This document shows, one piece after another, positions 22,200 through 33,974 of a stretch of DNA of 64,000 bases. This DNA comes from Prado023 sp963777855. GTDB lineage: Bacteria; Actinomycetota; Actinomycetes; S36-B12; CAIYMF01. Location: positions 310,001-374,000 of the forward strand of contig CAVZRW010000008.1 in the NCBI GenBank assembly GCA_963777855.1. The letters run 5' to 3'. A model generated the notes under the pieces. The model saw only the letters and a list, made by a program, of their open reading frames with translations, ran no database searches and had not been told where the DNA came from. Position 1 is the first letter of the stretch. Every line of letters begins with the position of its first letter. The position numbers and the translations under genes are program-made.

Positions 22200-22910
22200 T
22201 CAGGCCCCGCCGACCAGCCGGAGCACCTGCTCGAGGCCGTGCGTCGGCCCGGGCGTGCGCGGCAGGATCAGCGTGCGCATGCCGACCCGGGCGGCACCCC
22301 CGTCGTCCTCCACCGAGTCGCCGACCATGAGCAGCTCGCCGGGCGCCAGGCCCAGTCGTTGCGCGGCCAGCAGGAAGATCTCCGGGTCCGGCTTGACCAG
22401 GCCCACCTCGAGCGAGAGCACGTCTGCGTCGACCAGGCCCGCCAGGCCGCAGCGGGCCAGGGCCGGGCGTGGGTCGACCCCCACGTTGGACAGGATCGCG
22501 GTGCGCACGCCCCGGGCCCGCAGCTCGCCGAGCACGGCCGGTGCCTCGTCGAAGGCCTGCCACCGGTCGGTCATGGTGCGGTAGAGCGCGTCACCCAGGG
22601 GGGCCGGGATCACCTCGATGCGCGCGATCAGGGCGTCGAAGACCGCGCGGTGCTGGGCCGGCGAGAGGTCGCGGCTGCTGTCCGGGTCGATCTCGCGGGC
22701 GTGGTCCCAGATCTGCTCGGCCCACGGGCTCAGCAGGTCGACGTCGGGGACCGCCACCTGCTGGGCGATGTCGGCTGCGTCCTGACCGGACTCCTCGGCC
22801 ATCAGGTCCAGCGCGGCGCCCAGCCAGTCGCCGGGCTGGCCGGCATGCATCAGCGTTCCGTGCAGGTCGAAGATCACGCCCCGGAACTCCTGGCCGGCCG
22901 CAGCATCCAT
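22200..22910 (-). CDS. HAD-superfamily hydrolase
   Basis: 236-residue haloacid dehalogenase-like phosphatase. Motif I is F14-D15-L-H17-G-T-L, so the nucleophile Asp15 is kept but the usual second Asp is His. Motif II is ILSNVG, motif III is the Lys in GLVKPDPEIF, and motif IV is GDSVEDDGGAARVGM. The insertion after motif I indicates a helical cap (subfamily IA-like). Substrate unknown. ATG 22910 is divergent from argA at 22943, leaving a 32-base shared promoter region. Confidence 0.85.
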   Translation of the reverse strand: MDAAAGQEFRGVIFDLHGTLMHAGQPGDWLGAALDLMAEESGQDAADIAQQVAVPDVDLLSPWAEQIWDHAREIDPDSSRDLSPAQHRAVFDALIARIEVIPAPLGDALYRTMTDRWQAFDEAPAVLGELRARGVRTAILSNVGVDPRPALARCGLAGLVDADVLSLEVGLVKPDPEIFLLAAQRLGLAPGELLMVGDSVEDDGGAARVGMRTLILPRTPGPTHGLEQVLRLVGGA

Positions 22911-22942
22911 GTCGTGAGTCTAGGTCGGCCTAGGGTGTCGCC

Positions 22943-23440
22943 ATGGACGTCTCGATCCGCCCGGCCCGCACCTCGGACGTGCGCCGGATCCGCGAGTTCG
23001 TGGACCTGTACTCCCAGCGGCGGATCCTGCTGTCCAAGGCCACGGTGACCCTCTTCGAGGACGTTCCGGACTTCCTGGTGGCCGAGGTCGACGGCCTGGT
23101 CGTCGGCTGCGGGGCGCTGCACGTGATCTGGGAGGACCTCGGCGAGCTGCGCACGCTGGCCGTGGCCCCGCACGCGCGGGGTGCGGGAATCGGCCGGGCC
23201 CTCGTGGAGGCCCTGCTCGAGCGGGCCCGCGCCCTGGGGGTCTCGCGTGTGTTCTGCCTGACGTTCGAGACCGGGTTCTTCGCAGGGTCCGGCTTCGTCG
23301 AGATCGAGGGGGCGCCGGTCACCCCGGAGGTGTACGCCCAGCTCCTGCAGTCCTACGACGAGGGCGTGGCGGAGTTCCTCGACCTGGAGCGGGTGAAGCC
23401 CAACACGCTGGGCAACCACCGCATGCTGCGCGTCCTCTGA
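22943..23440 (+). CDS. argA: Amino-acid N-acetyltransferase, short actinobacterial type
   Basis: GNAT-fold enzyme acetylating glutamate (or glutamine), first step of arginine synthesis. The 165-residue protein aligns by eye with the stand-alone actinobacterial ArgA: IRPARTSDVRRIREFVDLY at the start, ELRTLAVAPHARGAGIGRALVE (acetyl-CoA loop), FCLTFETGFFAGSGF, and a C-terminal NTLGNHRMLRVL. No kinase-like regulatory domain is present. It is divergent from the HAD gene and convergent with ppc. A possible -10 (TAGGGT) lies at about 22931-22936, very close to the start. Confidence 0.85.
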   Translation: MDVSIRPARTSDVRRIREFVDLYSQRRILLSKATVTLFEDVPDFLVAEVDGLVVGCGALHVIWEDLGELRTLAVAPHARGAGIGRALVEALLERARALGVSRVFCLTFETGFFAGSGFVEIEGAPVTPEVYAQLLQSYDEGVAEFLDLERVKPNTLGNHRMLRVL

Positions 23441-23501
23441 ACGCAGGCGCATGGGGGCGACCCGAAGCAGGACGAGCGGGCCCGCGCCGCGCCCCGGGCG
23501 C

Positions 23502-26240
23502 TCAGCCGGTGTTGCGCAGGCCGGTGGCGATCCCGTTGACCGTGAGCAGCAGTGCGCGGCGCAGCTGCGGGTCCACCTCGGTGCCCTCGCCCTCGCGCCA
23601 GCGCACCCGGGCCAGCAGGGAGACCTGCAGCAGGTGCAGGGGCGCCAGGTAGGCGTCGCGCACCGCCAGGGTCTGGGCCAGCGCCGGCTGGTTGCCCAGC
23701 AGCGAGTTGGTGCCCATCACCTGCTGCAGCCCCGTGACCGTCAGGGCGTGCTCGGTGCGGATGATCCCGGCCACGCGCCGCAGGTGCGCGGGCACGAGCC
23801 GCTCGACGTAGCGCTCGGCCACCCGCAGGTCGGTCTTGGCCGCGGTCATCTCCACGTTGCTCAGGAAGTTGGCGGAAGAAGGGCCAGCGCTGGGCCATCT
23901 CGGCCAGCGTCGGCCCGTGACCGGCTGCCTGGGCGGCGGCCAGGCCCGAGCCCACCCCGAACCAGCCCGGGACGATCTGGCGCGACTGGGTCCAGCCGAA
24001 CACCCAGGGGATCGCGCGCAGGCCCTCCAGCCCGCCGGCGGCGGTGGGCCTGCGCGCCGGCCGTGAGCCGAGGTGCAGGTCGCCGAGCTGCTCGACGGGC
24101 GTGGCGTAGGCGAAGTACGCGGGCAGGTCGGGGTCCTCGACCAGCGCCCGGTAGGAGGTGAACGCCGCGGCCGAGGTCAGTGTCCATGACCTCGTCCCAG
24201 GCCGTCAGGGTGGCGGTGTCGAGCACGGGGTCACGGTGCAGCACGGTGCCCTCGAGCACGGCGGCCAGCATCTGGCTCGCAGGTTCTCCCGGGCCAGCTC
24301 GGGCAGCAGGTACTTGTCGGAGATCACCTCGCCCTGCTCGGTCACCTTGATCTCGCCGTCGAGCACCCCGTTGGGCTGGGCCATGATCGCCTCGTAGGTC
24401 GGCCCGCCGCCGCGGCCGACGGTGCCGCCGCGACCGTGGAACAGCCGCAGGCGGACACCGTGCCGCGGTGCCACGTCGCGCAGCCGGCGCTGGGCCAGGT
24501 GGATCTCCCACTGGGAGGTCGTGATCCCGGCGTCCTTGTTCGAGTCCGAGTAGCCGAGCATGACCTCCTGCACGTCCCCGCGCAGGCGCACCAGCTCACG
24601 GTAAGGCGGGGTCGTCGAGCAGCTGGCCGACCAGCGTGCCGGCGGCACGCAGCTCGGCCACGGTCTCGAGCAGCGGGACGAAGCCGATGCGGGCGACACC
24701 GGCGTCGAGGTCGACCAGGCCGGCCTCGCGGGCCAGCACCGCGGCGGCCAGGACGTCGGCGCCCGCGCGGGTCATCGAGATGATGTAGGACTCGAACACC
24801 TCGGGGCCGTAGCGGTCCAGGGCCCGGCGGATCTCCACGAACGTCTCGTAGGTGGTGGTCCCGGCGGCATCGAGCGGGGGTGGCACCGGGGCCAGCGGTC
24901 GCTTGGCGAGCAGCTCGGCCGACAGCACCGCGAAGCGCTGGTCGGCATCCAGGGCCGCGTACGCGCTGGAGCCCTCACCGAGGCGGTCGATCAGCTGGCC
25001 GACGGCGTGGTGGTGGGCGCTGGCGTGCTCGCGGATGTCGAGGGTGGCCAGGGACAGGCCGAACACCGTGACCACGCGCATGGTGCGGGCCACCGAGCCG
25101 GCGGCGATCAGCCCGCCGCGGTTCGCGGCCAGCGACGTGCGGATCAGGTCGAGGTCGGCCAGCAGCTCGCCGGTGGTGCGGTAGTCACGGCCGGGCTCGT
25201 GGGGGCGGCCCTCGGCCTGCCGGGAGCGGGTGTTGCGCAGCTTGGCGTGGATGCAGGTCAGCTTCAGCCGGTAGGGCTCCTCGGCGTTCAGCCGGCGGAA
25301 CCGCGGGTCGAGGTCGGGAAGCGCGGCCAGGTCGGCGGCCAGCGAGTCCATCAGGCTCGGGCTGGCCGGGGCGATCCGCTCGGAGACCGACAGCTGGGCG
25401 CTGAGGGCCTCGATGTGCGGGAGCAGGGCCCGCACGGCGTGCTCGTGCTGCAGCGCCAGCACGTGCGGAGGTCACCGCCGGGGTGACGAACGGGTTGCCG
25501 TCGCGGTCGCCGCCGATCCACGACCCGAAGGTGAGCACCGGTGCGGTGGCCGGCACGTCGATGCCCAGCGCCGCCCCGGTGTGCGCGAACTCCTCGACCA
25601 CGCCCCCGGCCACGTCGCCGGCGAGGTCGTCGAAGTAGAACAGGGCGTTGCGGGCCTCGTCGATCACCTCGGGGGAGTCCAGGCGCAGCTCGTCGGTCTG
25701 CCAGAGCAGGTCGATGACCTCGGCGATGTCGCGGTCGCCGGCCGGGCCCCGCGGGGCCTCCAGCAGCTCGGCCACTCGGCGCAGCTTGAGCAGCACCGAG
25801 CGGCGCGAGGCCTCGGTCGGGTGGGCGGTGAACACCGGTCGGGCGCCGATGCGCGCGAACCCCTCGGCCACCTCCGCCTGCCCGACCTGCCCGTCGGCGA
25901 TGGCCTGCCCGATCGCGCGCGCAGCACCGGCCAGGGGGCCGCCCGTCTCGGCCCGGTCCTTGGCCAGCGCGCGGGAGCGGTGCACCTGCTCGGCGATGTT
26001 GGCCAGTTGGAAGTAGAGCGCGAAGGCGCGGGCCAGGGTCGTGGACTCGGCCAGGGTCAGCTCGTCGATCCGGGCGGCCGCGGCCTCCGGGTCCTCGCGG
26101 ACCAGCGCCCGCATCGACTCGACCAGGTCGAGGGTGGCCTCGCCCTCCTGGCGGGCCAGTGCCTGGCCGAGGAGGTCGCCGAGCCGGCGGATGTCCTCGC
26201 GCAGCTCCGGGGCCGCGCCGGCCTCGACCAGGGGAGTCAT
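23502..26240 (-). CDS. ppc: Phosphoenolpyruvate carboxylase (several frameshifts)
   Basis: Anaplerotic enzyme carboxylating PEP to oxaloacetate. The order of motifs on the minus strand is: ELREDIRRLGDLLG, PVFTAHPTEASRRSVL (catalytic His), FGSWIGGDRDGNPFVTP, LDIREHASAHHHAVG, GYSDSNKDAG, FHGRGGTVGRGGGP, WVFGWTQSR and the terminal GIATGLRNTG. Frame changes at about 25468, 24602, 24285, 24182 and 23873 are each explained by one or two bases; the corrected length is about 910 residues, as expected. ATG 26240 is used; ATG 26258 in the same frame is also possible, neither with a convincing Shine-Dalgarno. Divergent from the sulfatase gene. Confidence 0.9.
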
Positions 26241-26358
26241 GCAGGCAAGGCTAGCCATGGCCGCCGCGGGGCGCAGTGCGCGCGCAGCGGGCGTCCGGGC
26301 CGCCGACGCGGGCCCGGCGCGGTTACCCTGCGCTCACCGACGTCGAAGGAGACCGTGC

Positions 26359-28716
26359 ATGAGCCAGCGCGACGTGCTGCCGATCCCGGACGCCCTCTAT
26401 GAGGGTCCGGTCTACGAGGACGCGAAGGATCCGAGGGCCAGGTACGCCGCGATCACGCCGATCCGTCCTCCGGCCGGCGCGCCCAACGTGCTGGTGATCC
26501 TGCTCGACGACGTCGGGTTCGGCGCCGCGAGCGCGTTCGGCGGCCCGTGCCACACCCCGACCGCCGAGCGCCTGGCCGGCGCGGGCCTGGCCTACACCCG
26601 GTTCCACACCACCGCACTGTGCGCCCCCACCCGTCAGGCCCTGCTCACCGGGCGCAACCACCACGCCGTCGGGATGGGGGCCATCACCGAGGTCGCCACG
26701 GCGGCGCCCGGGTACACCTCGGTGCGGCCGCAGGCCGCGGCGCCGGTGGCCGAGGTCCTGCGACTCAACGGCTACGCCACCGCGCAGTTCGGCAAGTGCC
26801 ACGAGATCCCGGTCTGGCAGACCAGCCCGGTCGGGCCGTTCGACGCCTGGCCCACGGGCGGGGGCGGTTTCGAGCACTTCTTCGGGTTCCTCGGCGGCGA
26901 GACCAACCAGTACGCCCCGGCGCTCTACGAGGGGACAACGCCGATCGAGCACGAGGCGCACCCGGACTCCGAGTACCACTTCACCGAGGACATGACCGAC
27001 CGGGCGATCGCCTGGGTCCGCCAGTCGGCGGCGCTGGCCCCCGACAAGCCGTTCTTCCTGTACTTCGCCCCCGGGGCCACCCACGCCCCGCACCACGTCC
27101 CGCTTGACTGGACCGAGCGGTACAGGGGGGCCTTCGACGACGGCTGGGATGCGCTGCGCGAGCGCACCTTCGCCCGCCAGAAGGAGCTCGGCGTGGTCCC
27201 GGCCGATGCCGAGCTGACCCGTCGCCACGACGAGATCCCCGCCTGGGCTGACATGCCCGACGCGCTCAAGCCGGTGCTCGCCCGCCAGATGGAGGTCTAC
27301 GCCGCCTTCCTGGAGCACACCGACCACCACATCGGCCGGCTCGTCGACGCCCTCGAGGAGCTCGGGTCGCTGGAGAACACGCTGGTCTTCTACATCCTGG
27401 GTGACAACGGGGCCTCGGCCGAGGGCCACCTCAACGGATCGTTCAACGAGTACCTGTTCTTCAACGGCGCCGCGGCTCTGGAGACCCCCGAGTTCCTGGT
27501 CTCGCGCATGGACAAGCTCGGCACGGTCGAGGCCTACAACCACTTCTCGGTGGGCTGGGCGCACGCGATGGACACCCCCTACCAGTGGACCAAGCAGGTC
27601 GCCTCGCACTGGGGTGGGGTGCGCAACGGCACGATCGTGCACTGGCCCGCGGGGATGCAGGCCGCCGGCGAGGTGCGCCACCAGTTCCACCACGTCATCG
27701 ACCTGGCGCCGACGATCCTGGACGCGGCCGGGCTGCCCCATCCCACGCACGTGCACGGGGTGGCCCAGATGCCGCTGCACGGGGTGAGCCTGCGCTACTC
27801 GTTCGACGCCGCCGATGCACCCGACCGCCATGAGACCCAGTACTTCGAGATCGGGGGCAACCGGGGCATCTACCACCAGGGGTGGACGGCCGTGACCAAG
27901 CACGCCACGCCGTGGATCGCCATGGCCGAGCTGCCGGCCTTCGACGACGACGTGTGGGAGCTCTACGGCCCCGGCGACTGGACCCAGGCCCGGGACCTCT
28001 CGACCGAGATGCCCGAGCGCCTGCACGAGCTGCAGCAACTGTTCCTGGCCGAGGCGCGCCGCTACAACGTGCTGCCCCTCGATGACCGCCGGGTGGAGCG
28101 CTTCGATGCCACGATCGCCGGGCGCCCGCAGCTGGTGGCCGGCAGCTCGCAGGTCCTCTACGGCGGGATGGGCCGGCTGACCGAGTCCAGCGTCATCAGC
28201 ACCAAGAACGTGTCCCACGCGGTGGCCGCCGACGTGGTGATCCCCGAGGGTGGGGCCCGTGGGGTGATCATCTCCCAGGGCGGGGCGTTCGGCGGCTGGA
28301 GCCTGTACCTCCGGGACGACGGCGTGCCCGTGTACTGCTACAACCTGCTCGGGCTGGCCTCCACCAAGGTGGCCGGCGGCGCACCCGTGACCGGGGGCCG
28401 CCACCGGGTCACCATGGTGTTCGACTACGACGGCGGGGGGCCGGGGATGGGCGGGGACGTGCGCCTGCTCGTCGACGGCGACGAGGTCGGCAGCGGCCGG
28501 CTCGAGCGCACCGTGCCACTGGTGTTCTCCCTCGACGAGACCTGTGACGTGGGCCGCGACAGCGGCCTGCCGGTCAGCGACGACTACACCCCGCAGACCA
28601 GCGCCTTCACCGGACGCGTCGACACGGTGCGCATCGACATCGCCGAGGGCGCCCCGGACTTCGGCCACCTCATCGACCCCGAGCACCGCCTGGCCGTGGC
28701 GCTGGCCCGCCAGTGA
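26359..28716 (+). CDS. Arylsulfatase (type I, Cys-type formylglycine site)
   Basis: Large (785 aa) sulfatase of the alkaline phosphatase superfamily. The N-terminal metal site NVLVILLDDVGFG, the modification motif C88-A-P-T-R (Cys converted to formylglycine), the NHHAVGMG segment and FYILGDNGAS (second metal site) are all visible. After the catalytic domain (about residue 560) comes a beta-rich concanavalin-like domain (residues 600-785). No signal peptide, so it may be cytosolic. ATG 26359 follows GAAGGAGA at 26345-26352. A formylglycine-generating enzyme is required and is not in this window. Natural substrate unknown. Confidence 0.9.
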   Translation: MSQRDVLPIPDALYEGPVYEDAKDPRARYAAITPIRPPAGAPNVLVILLDDVGFGAASAFGGPCHTPTAERLAGAGLAYTRFHTTALCAPTRQALLTGRNHHAVGMGAITEVATAAPGYTSVRPQAAAPVAEVLRLNGYATAQFGKCHEIPVWQTSPVGPFDAWPTGGGGFEHFFGFLGGETNQYAPALYEGTTPIEHEAHPDSEYHFTEDMTDRAIAWVRQSAALAPDKPFFLYFAPGATHAPHHVPLDWTERYRGAFDDGWDALRERTFARQKELGVVPADAELTRRHDEIPAWADMPDALKPVLARQMEVYAAFLEHTDHHIGRLVDALEELGSLENTLVFYILGDNGASAEGHLNGSFNEYLFFNGAAALETPEFLVSRMDKLGTVEAYNHFSVGWAHAMDTPYQWTKQVASHWGGVRNGTIVHWPAGMQAAGEVRHQFHHVIDLAPTILDAAGLPHPTHVHGVAQMPLHGVSLRYSFDAADAPDRHETQYFEIGGNRGIYHQGWTAVTKHATPWIAMAELPAFDDDVWELYGPGDWTQARDLSTEMPERLHELQQLFLAEARRYNVLPLDDRRVERFDATIAGRPQLVAGSSQVLYGGMGRLTESSVISTKNVSHAVAADVVIPEGGARGVIISQGGAFGGWSLYLRDDGVPVYCYNLLGLASTKVAGGAPVTGGRHRVTMVFDYDGGGPGMGGDVRLLVDGDEVGSGRLERTVPLVFSLDETCDVGRDSGLPVSDDYTPQTSAFTGRVDTVRIDIAEGAPDFGHLIDPEHRLAVALARQ

Positions 28717-28740
28717 GGCGCTGATCGACGGACCGCGCGC

Positions 28741-28781
28741 CATTGCGCGCGGAACTTGGCTGGTGCGCAATGGGCGCAATG
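28741..28781. promoter_or_regulatory. Three GCGCAATG elements upstream of lsr2
   Basis: CATTGCGC at 28741-28748 is the inverse of GCGCAATG at 28765-28772, which is repeated directly at 28774-28781 after one base. They lie 104-144 bases before the lsr2 ATG, just ahead of an AT-richer stretch. The arrangement resembles an operator, but no known regulator can be named. Confidence 0.45.
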
Positions 28782-28804
28782 CTGGACCCGGAATTCACGC
28801 CTGC

Positions 28805-28835
28805 GTTTTCCATGGGCGGCTTTATTCGCTATGCT
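28805..28835 (+). promoter_or_regulatory. Candidate lsr2 promoter
   Basis: GTTTTC (28805-28810) and TATGCT (28830-28835), 19 bases apart, in the only clearly AT-rich stretch of the neighbourhood (about 28790-28885). The transcript would have a leader of about 45 bases. Spacing is slightly long and the -35 is weak, so this is tentative. Confidence 0.35.
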
Positions 28836-28884
28836 TTGATGGCTCATCCGGCAAACGCCCGCCAATACCTTTCGGGAGAATTCC

Positions 28885-29211
28885 ATGGCACGCAAGGTCC
28901 AGATCCTTCTCGAGGACGACATCAATGGGGGCGAGGCCGCCGAGACGGTGCAGTTCTCCCTGGACGGTCGGGCCTATGAGATCGATCTGTCGAAGGACAA
29001 TGCCCAGGCCCTGCGCGATGCCTTCGCACCGTGGATCGCCGCCGGTCGCCGGGCCGGGGGCGCCCGGCCGGCCGAGGCCCGCCCGCGTGCCGCCCGCCGG
29101 TCGCAGGACACCGCCGACATCCGCGCCTGGGCTGCGGAGAACGGCATCCCGGTGAGCTCCCGCGGGCGCATCTCGGCCGACCTGCGGGCCCGGTACGAGG
29201 CCGCGCACTAG
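28885..29211 (+). CDS. lsr2: Nucleoid-associated protein Lsr2
   Basis: H-NS-like DNA-bridging protein that silences AT-rich DNA. The 108 residues show the N-terminal dimerisation domain (MARKVQILLEDDINGGEA... VQFSLDGRAYEIDLS), a basic Arg/Ala/Pro linker (about 55-72) and a C-terminal domain with the AT-hook-like R-G-R in SSRGRISADL, preceded by IRAWAAENGIPVS. Shine-Dalgarno CGGGAGAA precedes ATG 28885. The AT-rich upstream region would itself be a natural Lsr2 target, suggesting self-regulation (inference). clpC follows 235 bases downstream. Confidence 0.93.
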   Translation: MARKVQILLEDDINGGEAAETVQFSLDGRAYEIDLSKDNAQALRDAFAPWIAAGRRAGGARPAEARPRAARRSQDTADIRAWAAENGIPVSSRGRISADLRARYEAAH

Positions 29212-29253
29212 CCGCACGCCCGCGGGCCCTGCGCCCCCTGATGCCCCGCGCAT

Positions 29254-29267
29254 GTTCGCCCTCGGCG
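29254..29267 (+). promoter_or_regulatory. Candidate ClgR operator upstream of clpC
   Basis: GTTCGC, five bases (CCTCG), GCG. This matches exactly the GTTCGC-N5-GCG pattern that I recall for ClgR, the activator of clp genes in Streptomyces and relatives. It lies 180-193 bases before the clpC ATG and about 125 bases before a -10-like TAGAGT. The pattern is short, so a chance match is possible in GC-rich DNA. Confidence 0.5.
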
Positions 29268-29327
29268 CAGCGTCACCCCCGCCGGGTCGGGAAGTCACGG
29301 CCCAACCCACCGTGTTGGGAACGGTGA

Positions 29328-29344
29328 CAGGGCCCCCGGCCCTG
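29328..29344 (+). terminator. Hairpin between lsr2 and clpC
   Basis: CAGGGCC, loop CCC, GGCCCTG: a perfect 7-bp stem 117 bases after the lsr2 stop and 103 bases before clpC. There is no T-run; in actinobacteria such hairpins can still terminate, so it may separate the two transcription units. Confidence 0.35.
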
Positions 29345-29389
29345 CACAGCGGCGCACAGCAACACCATGTGCCTGTGCGGGGTTGGGGC

Positions 29390-29395
29390 TAGAGT
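29390..29395 (+). promoter_or_regulatory. Candidate clpC -10 element
   Basis: TAGAGT, 51 bases before the clpC ATG, fits an actinobacterial sigma-A -10 (TANNNT). No good -35 is seen at the proper distance, consistent with a promoter that needs an activator such as the ClgR candidate upstream. Confidence 0.35.
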
Positions 29396-29446
29396 GCAAC
29401 CCACCCGGGCCTCCCGGGGGGTATGTGGGGAACGGAGAGGTGCCAC

Positions 29447-31966
<2,520 letters not shown>

Positions 31967-31993
31967 GGCCCGGCCACGGGCTACCGTTGACCC

Positions 31994-32686
31994 GTGAGCT
32001 CGGTCATCAACCCGGTCGGACCGGAGGAACCACGTACGTACTGGCAGCGCCGCGCCCTGGTGGTCGCGGCGCTGCTCGGCGTCCTGCTCGTGCTGTGGCT
32101 GATCGTCCGCGCGGCCCTCGGCGGGGGAGGCGACGACGGGTCGGCTGCACCGGCGCCCAGTGAGTCACCGAGTTTCGGGCTGTCGATGACGCCGGAGCCC
32201 TCGGCCAGCCCCAGCGCAACGGCCTCCACGACCGCCTCCGGCTCGCCGAGCGCGTCGGTGAGCCCGGCGACCTCGCCGAGCCCCTCGGCCTCCGCCACCG
32301 GCGTGTGCGCCGACGACGACATCCGGGTCGCCGTCGCCCCGGCCAGCGCCAGCACGACCGTCGGCGCGGGCATGGCCCTGACGATGACGGTGACGAACAC
32401 CTCGGACTCGCCCTGCTCACGGGACGTCGGGGCCGGCGCCAACGAGCTGCAGGTGACCTCGGGCTCGGTGCTGGTCTGGTCCTCGGACTACTGCGCGCCG
32501 TCGAAGGCCACCGACGTCACGGTGCTCAAGCCGGGCAAGGCGTGGTCGACGACGATCACCTGGCCCGGGAAGGTCACGGCCAAGGGGTGCCCGTCGAGCC
32601 AGCCCACCGCCCAGCCGGGCACCTACCGTGCCGCGGCGCGCAACGGCACGGTCGACTCGAGCCGTGAGGTGTTCGTCGTCCGGTAG
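31994..32686 (+). CDS. Single-pass membrane protein with Ser/Thr/Pro stalk and extracellular domain
   Basis: 230 residues: a short cytosolic N-terminus (SSVINPVGPEEPRTYWQRR), one membrane helix (ALVVAALLGVLLVLWLIVRAAL), a Ser/Pro/Ala/Thr stalk (about 55-100) and a small beta-rich outer domain with three or four cysteines (VCADDD, SPCSR, DYCAPS, KGCPSS) that could pair into disulfides. Similar proteins sit near disA in actinobacteria, function unknown. GTG 31994 starts 27 bases after clpC and may be co-transcribed with it; convergent with disA. Confidence 0.75.
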   Translation: MSSVINPVGPEEPRTYWQRRALVVAALLGVLLVLWLIVRAALGGGGDDGSAAPAPSESPSFGLSMTPEPSASPSATASTTASGSPSASVSPATSPSPSASATGVCADDDIRVAVAPASASTTVGAGMALTMTVTNTSDSPCSRDVGAGANELQVTSGSVLVWSSDYCAPSKATDVTVLKPGKAWSTTITWPGKVTAKGCPSSQPTAQPGTYRAAARNGTVDSSREVFVVR

Positions 32687-32731
32687 TCCGGGGTTCCGCC
32701 CGTCGATCGCGGTCGGATCCCCGCCGAGGGC

Positions 32732-33808
32732 TCAGACGTAGCGCTCGAGGATCGAGGACTCCGCCAGCCGGGACAGGCCCTCCCGGATGTACCGGGCCCG
32801 GTTCTCGCCGACCCCGTCGACGGCCTGCAGGTCCTCGATGGAGGCGCCCAGCAGCGCCTGGAGGGAGCCGAAGTGCTCCACCAGCCGGTCCCGGACCACC
32901 TCGGGCACCCGGGGCACCCCGGAGAGCAGGCGGTGGCCACGGGGGCTCACGTTGGCCTCCAGGCCCTCGGTGGTCGCGGGGTAGCCCAGGGCGCGGGCCA
33001 CGGAGGTGAGGTCGAGCAGGTCGGCGGGGCCCACCATGTCCAGGGCCTCCAGGGTGCCCTCGACGGTGCGCGACTTGCGGCTCTTGCGCAGCGGCATGTA
33101 GTCGCGCACCAGGAGCTCCCGGTCGGACTCCACTCCGGCGACGAGCTCGGCCAGCTGCAGGGAGACCAGGCGGCCCTCCGTGCCCAGCTCGAGCAGGTAG
33201 GCGCGGATCTCGCTGGAGATGTGGCGGACCATCTCGATGCGCTGCAGGGTCGAGGAGACCTCGCGCACGGTGACCAGGTCCTCCACCTCCAGCGCGGACA
33301 GGCTGCCCGAGACCTCGTCGAGGCGGGTCTTGTACCGCTCGAGGGTGGCCAGGGCCTGGTTGGCCCGCGACAGGATCGCCGCCGGGTCCTCCAGCACGTA
33401 GCGGCGGCCCTTGAGGTAGAGCGCGATGATGTTCATGGACTTGCTGACGCTGATCACCGGGTAGCCGGTCTGCTTGGCCACCCGGTCGGCGGTGCGGTGC
33501 CGGGTCCCGGTCTCGGAGGTGGGGATCGTGGGGTCCGGCAGCAGTTGGGTCGCGGCCCTCGTGATGCGCGAGGTCGTGGTGTCGATGACGATGGCGCCGT
33601 CCATCTTGCTCAGCTCGCGCAGGCGGGTGGCGGTGAAGTCGATGTCCAGCGGGAACCCCCCGGAGGCGATCGCCTCGACGGTGTGGTCGTGGCCGAGCAC
33701 GATGAGGGCGCCGGTGCGCCCGCGCACGATGCGCTCAAGACCGTCGCGCAGCTCCGTGCCCGGAGCGACGTGCGCGAGCGCGGTCTCCAGTTCGGGGTCG
33801 TTGGCCAT
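32732..33808 (-). CDS. disA: DNA-integrity scanning protein, diadenylate cyclase
   Basis: Makes c-di-AMP from two ATP and scans DNA for branched structures. The DAC domain motifs D70-G-A72 and R103-H-R105 are present with the normal spacing, followed by a long helical spine (about 150-290) and a C-terminal helix-hairpin-helix domain (GASIEDLQAVDGVGENRARYIREGL). 358 residues, normal octamer-forming length. Divergent from radA over 166 bases; RadA/Sms is a known functional partner that restrains DisA in Bacillus. Confidence 0.95.
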   Translation of the reverse strand: MANDPELETALAHVAPGTELRDGLERIVRGRTGALIVLGHDHTVEAIASGGFPLDIDFTATRLRELSKMDGAIVIDTTTSRITRAATQLLPDPTIPTSETGTRHRTADRVAKQTGYPVISVSKSMNIIALYLKGRRYVLEDPAAILSRANQALATLERYKTRLDEVSGSLSALEVEDLVTVREVSSTLQRIEMVRHISSEIRAYLLELGTEGRLVSLQLAELVAGVESDRELLVRDYMPLRKSRKSRTVEGTLEALDMVGPADLLDLTSVARALGYPATTEGLEANVSPRGHRLLSGVPRVPEVVRDRLVEHFGSLQALLGASIEDLQAVDGVGENRARYIREGLSRLAESSILERYV

Positions 33809-33974
33809 GGGTCCGTTCTCCGGGGGTCGCGCCGGTCGTGGTCATCGGTGGTCCGGGGCAGACGCGCGGTGGTCGCACCCCGTGGGCGGGAGTCTACCGA
33901 CGGTGCCCGCCTGCGTCCCCGTGGTCGAAGCGCGTCCCGGTACCGATGTCGGGGGCCGCGGGTACGGTCCGTCC

